From positions 4,340,001 to 4,404,000 of the forward strand of contig CAJFCV020000006.1 in assembly GCA_904066235.2 (NCBI GenBank): a stretch of DNA of 64,000 nt, given 5' to 3'. The translations under genes were made by a program, and so were the position numbers. This stretch comes from Bursaphelenchus xylophilus (taxonomy: Eukaryota; Nematoda; Chromadorea; Rhabditida; Aphelenchoididae). Positions within the stretch are counted from its first letter, which is position 1. The number at the start of each line of letters is the position of its first letter. Positions 46,407-57,018 of this stretch are shown piece after piece. The notes beneath the pieces are model-generated. The model was given only the letters and a program-made list of their open reading frames with translations, made no database searches and was not told where the DNA came from.

Positions 46407-48704
46407 CTAATCAAACTTCCTCGGGGGTTGCCACCCTCCAAACTTTTCTTCCAAAAACTCCTGCATTCTCATCAACAAAAATTCATTTCCTCTGGCACTG
46501 ACCAATTGAACACTCATTGGGTAGCCGTTCGAGTCCAATCCAATTGGAGCGCAAGCCACCGGGACAGCCAGGCCATTGAAAATGGCCGTGGAATGCCAGT
46601 CCGAGAACCCGCTGATTTTGTGCACATGATGGAAGTAATGGTTTTGTGGGAGAGGAGGAGCCACAAGGACCACATTCTGCTTCAATTCCGAATCGATCCA
46701 CTGGCGATATCCGAGCAATTCGTCATGCATTCGGTGATGTTCAGCTTCGGATTTGGGCTCGCTGAAGGTCTTGATGGCCAAACAGGTGCCGGGATTGATC
46801 TTCCCAAAGCCCAGAATGCATTTATACATCTCTGAGAGGAAGTTGGACTTGTCTGCGTCCTAAAATAAAACAAATTTCAGCTCAGCTTCAGAAAATTCTT
46901 GTTGATATTATACTAGACCAATATCCCTTCAAGGCTTTCTAACTTACAGGAAAAGCCGCTTTGATCAATCCCCCATCGTGTGGATAAGGATGGACCAGCT
47001 CATTGACCAGACACTCCACCATTCTTTGAAATGGCTGCAGTTCAAAGGCCTCATTCTTGATCGAGAATCCTTCAGCAAGGGCGTTGGCTACAGTATGAAC
47101 AGCGTTTTTTACGACTGGACTCAACGGAGTAGCTCCTTCGGAAGAATCGAGTGTATGCAGGACCTTTGTTGGTTTCAAGCTGGCGTAATTGTCGGGAATC
47201 TTCTTGCCGGACAAGGCCTGGAATCAGATTTGCTTTTATTACACTTGACATATGAAAAAGTGTTGACCTAAAAACAGAGCAAAAATAATCTTAAAGCCAC
47301 TTACGCTGAAGAACAAGGCCATGTCCTTGGCATATCTTGTCATTGGGCCAGCAACGGCGACAGTTTTGAATTCCTCCGTGTCATTGTAAGGGAAATGGCC
47401 CTCAATTGGAATGTCCGTTCCCACCGGCTTGAACGAAAAGATCCCATTCATAAAGGCCGGGTTCCGCAACGATCCGCCAAAATCCGAGCCAATTCCAAGG
47501 ATCGAGCCTTCGGCTGCCAACAAAGCACCTTCTCCACCAGACGAACCTCCAGGAGTTGTTCTGTCGTCGTAGGGAGAACAAGTAGTCCCGTAAACTTTAT
47601 TGGACGTCTCAGCCCAGAAACAGGCCTCTGGCACATTAGTGTAGCATAATGGGATTCCACCGGCTTCACGGACTCTGAAAATCGGGAAAATTTTATATTA
47701 TACTAGGCAGACATTTTTTTGTTCTTTTTTTTACTAGATTTTAAAAGACTAGTAAAAAAATCGAGAAAATTGAAACCTAAATGATAAGACTGCTTTCAAT
47801 ACCACAAAAACATACTTTTTGATGACACCAGCATCCTCGGCAGCAGGTGGATTCTGCCTCAAATGAGGCAATCCACAGATGTTTCTCCATCCCTTCACAT
47901 CGAACGAATGCTTCACCGAAACCGGGATTCCAAGCAGAGGTTTGTTCGCAGCCAAGTTCTGGAACGCCTCCGAGTTTCTATCCAACTCCTTCAAATACTT
48001 GTCCACCTCCTTGGCCTGCTCCAACGCTTCGTATTCGTAGAGTTCGGAGACGGCGTTGATGTAACGATCGGCATCGCGGATCCTCTCGATGTACGTCTTC
48101 ACATACTCGAAGGAGGTCAGCTTCCCTTCGCGGATCTGTTTGGCCGCTTCTTGGGCCGTCAAACGGGTCAGCGGATCCTGGCTTGGAGGTGTAATTATGC
48201 GCTTCTCAAGCTCCGCAAACACTCGATAGCTAGCGGAGAAGAGATTCTGAACGAACGTGGTACGCTCTTGCCCTGAAATAAATAAAGATTTAGCGAGAAC
48301 CTGATTTACAATAACCAAAAAAATATTTATATTACTTTAGGCTAAAATAAGGTTAAAAATAGCGAAAGTCAGTTTTGAACAATATTGTTTACAATCCGAA
48401 GCCCTCTTTCTTCCTCAAAAAGCTCAATTAATGCTAATACAAACTAAAATACGAGTTCAGTAATCTATTTTTTAATTATGACAAAGTGTCACAACATTGG
48501 ACGAAATGTCAAAGCAAAACTTCTCGACCAAATTTTCCATCGACCCGAAAAGTACGTTCTGCGTGTTCTCTCAACAAGTATAATGTCAAGCACTCCCCGT
48601 TTCCCTCACTTACCAGCTCCTGTTCCCTTCAGAGCACCAACCTTGGCCTCGGAAGACAAGCCGCGGACCAGCTGGTCGACCAGCGGCGGGATCATCGAAC
48701 GCAT
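46407..48704 (-). CDS. Amidase-signature hydrolase 3, minus strand, possible mitochondrial presequence
   Basis: Exons on the minus strand: 48704–48614, 48272–47816, 47674–47305, 47217–46948, 46859–46407, giving 546 residues. Catalytic residues: Lys in GIPVSVKHSFDVKG, Ser in PGGSSGGEG, and the nucleophile in GSDFGGSLRNP. It is the only minus-strand member. Its 457 bp second exon equals the 317 + 140 bp exons of amidase 4 fused, so the intron there has been lost. The extra first exon (MRSMIPPLVDQLVRGLSSEA) is basic and amphipathic with an RGLSSEA cleavage-like site, as in mitochondrial presequences; amidase 4 has an equivalent exon. An acceptor before 48272 and phase 1 on both sides support this start over the in-frame ATG at 48318. 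Confidence 0.88.
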
Positions 48705-49095
48705 CTTTCACCGCCTTTTACTCATCAACTGATAGCTTATGAAGTCTTCTCGCTGATGAAGCCTTTGTCCTTTCCGAGAATTTACATAAATCGAGGACAC
48801 TTTTCGAGGACGATGTTGAAATAGGTGGGTGCAACTTGTTTTTATCCTTTTCTTTTGATTTTAGGTATCAAGCTCGTCGGAAATAAGGCGCAATAGCGCT
48901 TAGGGTGCCTCGTTTTTACGGCTGTGATCGTCTAATTTCACAGATACTACTGTTTTACTAGTTTCTGGGAAAATTTTTAGTTCAAACCTAAATTTTAGAC
49001 GGTTTCTCGAGGTTGATAAATTTGAAAGTTTACAATTAGTGCTTTGACGTAATGTTATTTTCCGAACTCCATTTTACCAAAGGTGGTTGCGCAAC
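48705..49095. promoter_or_regulatory. Shared divergent promoter of amidases 3 and 4
   Basis: 391 bp separate the ATG of the minus-strand amidase 3 (48704) from that of amidase 4 (49096). The two genes are head to head and are the only members with an extra presequence-like exon. No TATA box is evident. Co-regulation is inferred from geometry. Confidence 0.55.
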
Positions 49096-51175
49096 ATGCG
49101 ATCTTCCCTCTCTCGTTGCGGAATTAGAGCCTTTTCCGCGGAAAATCAAAGACCTCCGCCAGTGGGCGTGGTCCTGAAAGAAGGTAGACGAATTGTAAAA
49201 TACGCGACAAATTTTTTCTTTTAGGTACTCCGATTGCCAAGGCGTTCCAAACTTATGGCGGAGCTGCTTATCGAGTCTACTGCGATCTCGAAGAAAGAGT
49301 CATCGCTCCCGAAAGTTCTGATCCATTGACCAAAATCTCCGCATCCGAAGCCGCGCAGCGAATTAGAGAGGGGAAATTGTCGTCGTATGATCTGGCGAAG
49401 ACCTATTTGAACAGAATCCGTTTTGTAAACACCTATGTGAATGCAGTGTCTGAGCGATTTGATGTGGAAGCGCTGGAATCAGCAAGAAAAGTGGATGAAT
49501 ATATTGAGAGTCTGGACAAAAACTCGGAGGAATTCAGAAATGTAAGTGGGTTTAAGAGAGATATTTATAATTTAGTAAAAAAAATCATTGTAAAATACGC
49601 AATTATTGGTTATGCACATAATTTTAAATTTTAGGTAACAATTTTTTTATTTTCTTTTGCTGATGATAAGTACAAAAAATGGAGAAGACTGGGCTCGGTT
49701 AACGCTTATTTCTGGCTATTTTAAGCTTCCCCAAACCAAGCCGCTTCTTGGAATTCCGGTATCAATAAAACATGCGTTTGATGTCAAAGGCCAACGAAAT
49801 ATTTGTGGTTTAACTCATCGACGAGACATCCCAGAGGCCACGGAAGATGCTGCGGCGGTCAAACGGTAAAGTCACACCCAGAAAATTGATTACAATACCT
49901 ACTACAATGTCTAAATTTCTCAATTTTCAGAGTTCGTGAAGCCGGCGGAATCCCCCATTGCTACACGAACGTCCCTGAATCTTGTATGTGGTCGGACTCT
50001 TCGAACAAAATCTTTGGCACCACCTCTTCCCCGTATGATAATAGAACAATGGCTGGGGGCTCGTCCGGCGGGGAAGCATCGATTATTTCGGCTGAGGGAT
50101 CGCTATTGGGAATTGGCTCGGATCTGGGCGGATCTGTGAGAAATCCGGCGATTTTCAATGGGATTTTTGGATTGAAATGTGTGAATGATATCCCGATGGA
50201 AGGCCATTTCCCGAATACAACTGTGGAAGCCTTCAAAGTCATCGCTGGAGTGGGACCATTGGCCAGATATGCCAAGGATATGGCCATGTTTTATAGTGTA
50301 AGTTTTTTTGAAATGCATTTTTGTTTCAAATTTTAGGTCCTCTCAGCTGATCCGATCTCCAAGAATTTTGGCAATCTGAAGCCGTCGAAAGTCCTTTTCA
50401 CGGTTGATTCCTGCGATATGATCAATCCATTATCCCCAGTGGTTTATGACGCTGTCCATAAAGTGGCTCGTTCTTTGGCCACTAAATATTCAGTCCCAAT
50501 GGAAGAGTATCATCTCCCACCCATGGAGAAGCTGATCGAATGCCAAATCAATGTCTGTTGCCCTCCGGGCGCGGAGAATTTTGTTATCGAAGGAGTTTTT
50601 CCAGTGAGTTGGAGCGATTTTTTTGATTTTTTTTTCATATTTTAGGAAAACATTTGATTTTTTTTGACGCAACAATTGGTTTTTTGGCCTGATTGCTTTG
50701 TTTAAGATGGATGTTTTAGAGAGTGGACGCCAGTAATTTCATTACGGAGAAGATAAAGGCCTACCTTAATGTCTCGAAAGTCAGTATTGGCCCGGCCGAA
50801 GGAGTGCATTACTTTAGTAACTCAAAATCTCCACAAAGACATCAGCAGCTCCTCAAGGATCTAGATGAATATAGAAAAAAAGTCGCCGATGACCTCAAGG
50901 AAAATGTGGTTTTGGTCGGCCCATCTCTCCCGAGAAATTATTATTTACATAATGAAATGACCTTATTCGGCCATTTGGATTGGTTTCATACCGCTATTTT
51001 TAATGGACTGGCACTTCCAGCAGCTGCTGTTCCGATTGGATTGGATCAGCATGGATATCCGGTATCAGCACAGATCGCAGCATCAAGAGGAAACAATTAC
51101 TTGCTGATTAGGATGATGGAAGTCTTGGAGAAGGAGTTTGGAGGATGGAGACCACCGAGACAGGGGACAAAATGA
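49096..51175 (+). CDS. Amidase-signature hydrolase 4, possible mitochondrial presequence
   Basis: Exons: 49096–49183, 49225–49541, 49726–49865, 49931–50297, 50337–50603, 50720–51175, giving 544 residues. The first exon encodes MRSSLSRCGIRAFSAENQRP, basic and hydroxylated with an RAFS-A cleavage-like motif typical of mitochondrial import signals. The domain follows with Lys in GIPVSIKHAFDVKG, Ser in AGGSSGGEA and the nucleophile in GSDLGGSVRNP. The intron before the 317 bp exon joins in phase 1, as in amidase 3. The final exon starts at an acceptor (GTTTTAG) at 50719. An AATAAAT signal lies at about 51228. Confidence 0.9.
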
Positions 51176-51661
51176 GCTTGAAACGATTGAACGATGATTA
51201 TTTAATTGATGTGGTTGGAGAATCCGAATAAATATAATTTTTTTTGGATTTTAATTTGATTTTTTGAGGTTTTTAATAATTTTAAAGTAGGTTTCAATGT
51301 TGCCTGAAAAAATGATTTTTCTATTATAGAAAGAGATGTTTGGCTAGCGCGAAGAAAGTTTTTGAGGAAAAGGTTTGTTTTCTGTTTTGTTCGCCCTTAT
51401 CTGGGAACATTTTATTTATTTTCGTGGAAAGATTATCACTGTTACACTTATTTACATTCAAGATACTCCTCTCTGCAAGATCTCAAAAACAATATTCTTC
51501 GTGATTTTCCCGTTTTACACGGAGTGTTTATGAATATTGCATCATGAGTTTGATTATCAGCGCGAACGCAGCAAAAAAAAAATTTGCGGATATCGCTAAA
51601 GTGGTGCCAAAAATAGGAGTCGTTCATGTGTTCGTTGTGCCCGCCGCAGTTTCTTCGGCGC

Positions 51662-51669
51662 TATAAAAG
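51662..51669 (+). promoter_or_regulatory. TATA box of the degenerate amidase gene
   Basis: TATAAAAG lies 55 bp before the ATG at 51724, the spacing expected for a core promoter with a short leader. The other cluster genes show no comparable TATA box, which suggests distinct, perhaps strong or stage-specific, expression. Confidence 0.6.
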
Positions 51670-51723
51670 GAGGGTTTGTCGCGGCAATAGTCATCTTGCA
51701 ACTCACAAGCGTTTCAAGTAGCC

Positions 51724-53218
51724 ATGTCGATTCTTGTCGAAGCCTTTGGTCCCGGTCTTCAGATGCATCTCGGTGGAGGTGGGAGGTACGGTACTTTTAC
51801 GAGAGATGTCCTCCTTGAGGAGCTCTACAAGCCAACTGACTTGAGAAGATTGAATGATGAAGAAGGGCCGGAGTTTGTCGTTGCCGGCAACGACAGAGTG
51901 ATGGCTCGCACGTACAAGTTGTTGGAGGAGGAGAAGCTGGATGAAGAGGACTTGACTGAGGTCATGATGGAGTCTGGATGGCATAGAAATGTAGGTAAAT
52001 GATGACAGAAGATGAGAATTGGACTGAAATCACCCCGCAGGGTCCCCGTTCTTCACAAGATTCATTTTTTGTACTGATTAATTTCAGGCGTCCGTCCAGC
52101 CCTTGTTGAACATCCCCGTTTTTATCAAGGCGTCCAACGATGATGTGATCTTGAATCGGTAGGCCTTACGACTTTGACAGATATTTGACTTGTCAAAATT
52201 TTACATTTTCCTCTACATAGTCATTATTTTCAGTCTCCGCACTGCCGGTGCCATCACCTTGGTCGAGGAAGGCGGCGACTTCAATGACCCATGGCGAAAG
52301 GGCTTCAACCTCCTTTCCGGAAACCTGCGGTTCCCGCTGATCAAGCCCATTAGAATGTCCAATGGGATTCTGATCAAGCAGGACCGCGCCATCACCATTA
52401 GAGAGGACATGACTCAAGAGGATGAGGAGACGTACGGACCGGAATTGGTCAACTTTTTCGTCATCAAGAACCGCCAATTTGTGGAGGAGAATCGGCGTTT
52501 GTTTGTGACTGCAAGAAGAACCGAGGATCTGGTTACTTTTTACAGTGTAAGTAGCTTGGTTTAAAAAGTGGTTTCTGCCGATATTTGACATATGATTTAG
52601 GTCGGTTCGGCGACTCCAATTCCTCGAGACTTTGTCATTTTGAAGCCGTCCAGAGTCCTTCTGGCCGCTTATGAAGGTACCGGAATTACCTTGAAGGAAG
52701 ATGACGTTGTCATTAAAATGGCCAACTTCCTCGGTGGCCGCTACAATGTGACCTACGAAAATTTCATGATGGCTCCCTTGGAGAGGATTGTGCAACTCTA
52801 TGGAGGAGGCGGCAATCTTCACATCAAGAATGGAACTCAACATCAATCTGACAACTACGGTGGAAGACACACCCAGTTCTCCTTCGGTGGAAGATATAAC
52901 AACTTCAGACTCACCGAGGAGCTTGTCGTTTACCGTCGCAATCTGATGGAGAATTTGAAGGACAATGTGATTCTGCTCACTTCCGATTTCCTTCAGAAGA
53001 ACAGAATGTTCTCCAACATTGGCGTCACCATGTACGATGTCGTCTTTGAGGCGCTCGACATCCCGATCGTCACCATTCCCATTGGAAGAGATGAGGAGGG
53101 AAATGTGAAGCATGTCTTCTTGGCCACTGCCAGAGGCAACGAGTACTTGCTGATTCGTATGTTGGAAGTTCTCGAAGAGAACTTTGGCGGATTCGGCGGA
53201 AAGAACCGCAACTTCTAA
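51724..53218 (+). CDS. Degenerate amidase paralog lacking the catalytic signature
   Basis: Exons: 51724–51990, 52088–52158, 52234–52546, 52601–53218, giving 422 residues. Homology to the neighbours is shown by NIPVFIKASNDDV (against GIPVSIKHSFDVKG), VTFYS at the exon 3 end, TPIPRDFVILKPSRVLL, DNVILLTSDFLQKN, IPIVTIPIGRDEEG, and ATARGNEYLLIRMLEVLEENFGG. Exon lengths are 267/71/313/618 against 309/140/367/(264+447): each differs by a multiple of three, intron phases are kept, and the last intron is lost. The segment that should hold GGSSGG and GSDLGGS is replaced by unrelated sequence (LVEEGGDFNDPWRKGFNLLS... then LFVTARRTEDL) with no candidate nucleophile in context. It gains Gly-rich stretches (MHLGGGGRYG, QFSFGGRYNN). 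Codons are C/G-ending more often than in its neighbours and a TATA box precedes it, hinting at high expression. Role unknown: structural, regulatory or ligand-binding. Confidence 0.85.
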
Positions 53219-53328
53219 GATGAAAATCTTATTCATTATAACCGATGATTACCCAGATAGTAGTTGCAGAAAATAAACACGCAGTTTTGGTATTTTTGAA
53301 TTGGTTCTTGATGGATTTCTAGCAATTA

Positions 53329-53581
53329 CAGTGAGGGACCTGATCCAGTGTCAAAACACGTATTATTTTGCATGCGGGAAGCCTAAAAAATGTGGCAAAA
53401 AGCTTCTCTCTCCAAGTGAAAAAAAAGTCGTTTTGAAGGTTGCCTTTCCCTCACAAAAACAGCGGGCGCGCTTTTGAAATCCGAGTTTTTTCACTTGGGG
53501 ATGGAAGCATTTTGCCATATTTTTGATACTTCCCGGATGCAAAAAGGTACGTTTTTTGCCACTGGATCAGGCCCCCCACTG
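53329..53581. mobile_element. Palindromic mariner-type MITE (short copy)
   Basis: 253 bp, TA on both sides (53327–53328 and 53582–53583), ends CAGTGAGGGACCTGATCCAG and CTGGATCAGGCCCCCCACTG. The two halves are inverted copies over nearly the whole length. It is the same family as the longer element at 17324–18209. It lies between the degenerate amidase and amidase 6. Confidence 0.85.
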
Positions 53582-53858
53582 TATTGGCGAAAAAAACTAT
53601 TCTTTGTGGCTTCAACACCGTTTAATATACGTATATTAATGTGTTTCTCTGTGAAAACATCTTATAAATTCATAAACAAAAGTGAAAACACGATAAACAA
53701 ATGATAAAAGGGCAGTTGGCCTGATTGTTTGACAATCAACACAGTTTTCCCAGAAAGTACAGTTGCTCTTCTTGCTGTCACGTGGTCAATCTTTACTATA
53801 TAAGAAGTCCTTGTATTATCTTCACAGTAATCATTGATTAACTTAAACTTTTTCCAAT

Positions 53859-55583
53859 ATGCCCAACCTTTTTCAAACATACGGCGGTGCTTTGTATCGT
53901 ATGTACGCGCAGTTGGAAGAGAGGACCACTGCTCCAGAAAGTACTGACCCACTAACGCGGATATCTGCGACTGAAGCTGCAACGAAAATCAGAACGGGAA
54001 AATTATCATCATTCCAGCTTGTGAAAGTTTATTTGAAGCGAATTAAAGAAGTCAATTTGTATATCAACGCCGCGTCTGAAACCTTTGATAGTGAAGCGTT
54101 GGAAGAGGCGGCCAATGTGGACAGATATTTGGCAGGGTTGGATAAAAAGTCGGAGGAATACAAAAGCGTAAGGAAAATATTTCCTAACTCAAAAGTTTGG
54201 TTTCTACAGTTGGAAGTGAAGAAGCCTTTGTTAGGAGTCCCGGTTTCCATCAAACACTGTTTTGATGTCAAAGGAAAAAGAAATATCGCAGGGTTGAGCC
54301 GTCGACGCAATATTCCAGTGGCTACTGATGATGCTGAGGCGGTGAAAAGGCAAGGGATTATAGACATCTTAAGCAATGTTTATTTGAGCTTGTTAGATAA
54401 GATTTCTTCTCTTTTGCAGAATCCGTGAAGCGGGTGGAATCCCCTTCGTCTACACTAACCTTCCGGACGCCTGTTTATGGGTGGAAACTTCTAATCCGGT
54501 ATATGGAAAGACCTCCTCTCCCTATGACACCAGAACAACTTCTGGAGGTTCCTCTGGCGGCGAAGGGGCTCTGATCTCGGCCGAAGGATCATTACTTGGG
54601 ATTGGCTCGGATTTAGGTGGATCCGTTCGAATCCCCGCGTTGTTTAATGGAATTTATGGCTTAAAACCCGTGAATGACATTCCACTCGAAGGGCATTATC
54701 CGGATCCTAAAGACGACTCCATGAGATTACTTTTTGGGATTGGGGCAATGGCAAGATATGCCGAGGACATGGCTTTGTTCTACAGTGTAAGAAGTGGCCA
54801 TAGCCGTGATATATGAGGTGAGATTTCAGATTCTTTCGCAATCCCCGATCCCTCGCGATTACTTGACTTTGAAACCCACTAGAGTCCTTCTAACGTTGCC
54901 TACTTTTGATCGACTGACTCCACTGACTGATGACGTTCGACGAGCTGCCTTGACTACGGCGAGATTGATCTCTGAACATTACAGAATTCCACTTGAGGAA
55001 TATAAGCTAGCTCCAATGGAAAAGATGATCGAATGGTATATTAATGAGGCCTCTCCGCCTGGAGATGAGTCAATGACCAAATACGTTTATCCGGTAAACC
55101 CCTGATTTATGCCATTTAAATATTTTGGAACAGGACGCCACCACTTCCAATCTGCTTCTTGAAAAATTGCGGTCTTATTTGGGCCTCAATAAAGTGAATC
55201 CCGGCTCCGCTGAGTTTATCCACACTTTCGCTGAAGAGAAGACGCCAGCGAAATACGATCAACTTCATCGCGAGCTTCATGATTATCGACAAATTCTCAA
55301 CGAACTGCTCAGAGACAATGTCATTCTTGTCGCTCCAAGCCTGCCAAAGAGTCATTACTTCCACAATGAATTGTTGATCGCGAGAACTGACTGGTTCCAG
55401 ACAGCCATTTTCAATGGATTGGCGCTGCCTGTGGCCACAGTCCCATTGGGTTTGGATCGCGATGGATATCCAGTTGGAGCGCAAATTGCTAGTGCCAGGG
55501 GAAATAATTATTTGCTGACTCGGATGCAGGAAATGTTGGAGAAAAAGACTGGAGGCTGGCGACCACCGAGGAGCTTATTGTAG
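53859..55583 (+). CDS. Amidase-signature hydrolase 6 (FAAH2-like), with a GC-AG intron
   Basis: Exons: 53859–54167, 54210–54349, 54420–54786, 54830–55093, 55134–55583, giving 509 residues. Lys in GVPVSIKHCFDVKG, Ser in SGGSSGGEG and the nucleophile in GSDLGGSVRIP are present. The 140 bp exon ends AAAAG|GCAAGG, so intron 2 has a GC donor; the conserved exon length in seven paralogs fixes this boundary. Intron 1 is only 42 bp and free of in-frame stops, so unspliced RNA would still encode a full-length protein with 14 extra residues. The N-terminus MPNLFQTYGGALYRMYAQLE matches amidase 1. Confidence 0.92.
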
Positions 55584-57018
55584 AATAAGAATTATGTTTG
55601 TCAATCTTACTCTGAGTTGACTTAGAAAGCCCTAGTGAACATGATGACTTAAGAAATATTAGATTCTTGGAAACTTGAAGATTATTAACATCGAATTGTT
55701 GCTGAATTTTCATGAATAAAACTTATAGTTTCTTTGTTCCTTTGACTTCTAATCGGCTTATTTATTCATAAATCACATGAAGACTGTTTATGAGTTTCTA
55801 ATCTAAAACGCAACAAACCCAATCTTTTCTTCAATTTATTATAAGCCTTCCAGACGTTCTCCTTATCATAATAAATGTAGATTTAATCTCCAACCTGCCA
55901 TTCTGTAAAGTTCATAAAAACTTTGATTAATGGGGCAAACGACTTCATAAATAATGATATTGCTTTTTCTACATTGTTTACACCAATGGAACGCGTGCCC
56001 GAGCAGACACTGAAGGCAGATAAAAGGGACCAGAAATTAACGCACATTACTACAGGTTTCCAATCACTCAAGTTTGTGGGTGGCATTGAATCACATTTCT
56101 GTCTGCGGGTAATAAAACTTTGCTTGTACATAGTCTTTGTATAATTATAGAAGGATTGTTTGATAGCTGTGTATGTATAATAGTAGGCCGGGTGGGTTGG
56201 ATGAGGAGATTTGATTTGCAATCGGGACAGAGGAAGTTGGGTTTCTTGAGGAAAAACTTGATTCGTTTTGATGCGGAAAAAGTAAGGTATCATTTGAGAT
56301 ACCTTGCAAGCAAATTGAAGTCAATTTACTAAACATAATGTAATCTTTTTGCTATTTTCTGATGAAATGTTTAAATTAGACCATTGTTCATTGACATGCG
56401 TTCATGTCATGTTTTTGCCACAAATACGTCGCTCAAAATTTATCCTCTACGTTTCTCCGACAACTGTCACTATGATCGTAGCTTTTGACAATCAATGCCA
56501 CGCAAAAACAAGAGTTCAGTTTGAAGGAATAACAAAGGAACAAAAAGTTTGGACCCCGAGGACATAAAAAAGCGCAAAATAACATAACGGTTTTGACACT
56601 CTTTTAATACAAATTCGAAATCGTCACAAGTTGCCGGCACAGTAGAACAAACTCATTTTTGGACTTTCTGAACCAGCGAATGTAAAAATAAAAAATTTAT
56701 TGAAAGGAGTCAACGCTATGATACAATCAATTACGAGGGTCCCAAACATTTCTCCGAGGCCTCTTGTGGAAGACTTTGCAGAAAGAACGTTTCACTTATG
56801 CTGTTGTTCCCTTTATTGGGGATTATTCAGCGTTTCCGCAAAAGATTTGAGGGGTACTTTAATCAGCGCCCATTCCAAGGCATAAAAAATAAGAACCCGT
56901 CATCGGGCTTCTGCGTTGTTTTTTTGGACTCTCATCAAGCATAAAACCTTGTCATTGTAGTTTTTGATAAAGTTTTGCATAATTGATAAAACAAAATTAA
57001 AATTTTAGAACTTGAAAA
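55584..57018. other. Intergenic, nothing recognised
   Basis: TGAATAAAAC near 55713 is the likely polyadenylation signal of amidase 6. AAAATTTTAG ending at 57009, 9 bp before the next ATG, could be a trans-splice acceptor. Other short frames are not convincing. Confidence 0.4.

Noticed and set aside
52193..53236. 347-codon minus-strand open frame
   Set aside because: It is antisense to the degenerate amidase, whose plus-strand exons have homology and splice sites; the long antisense frame follows from codon bias.
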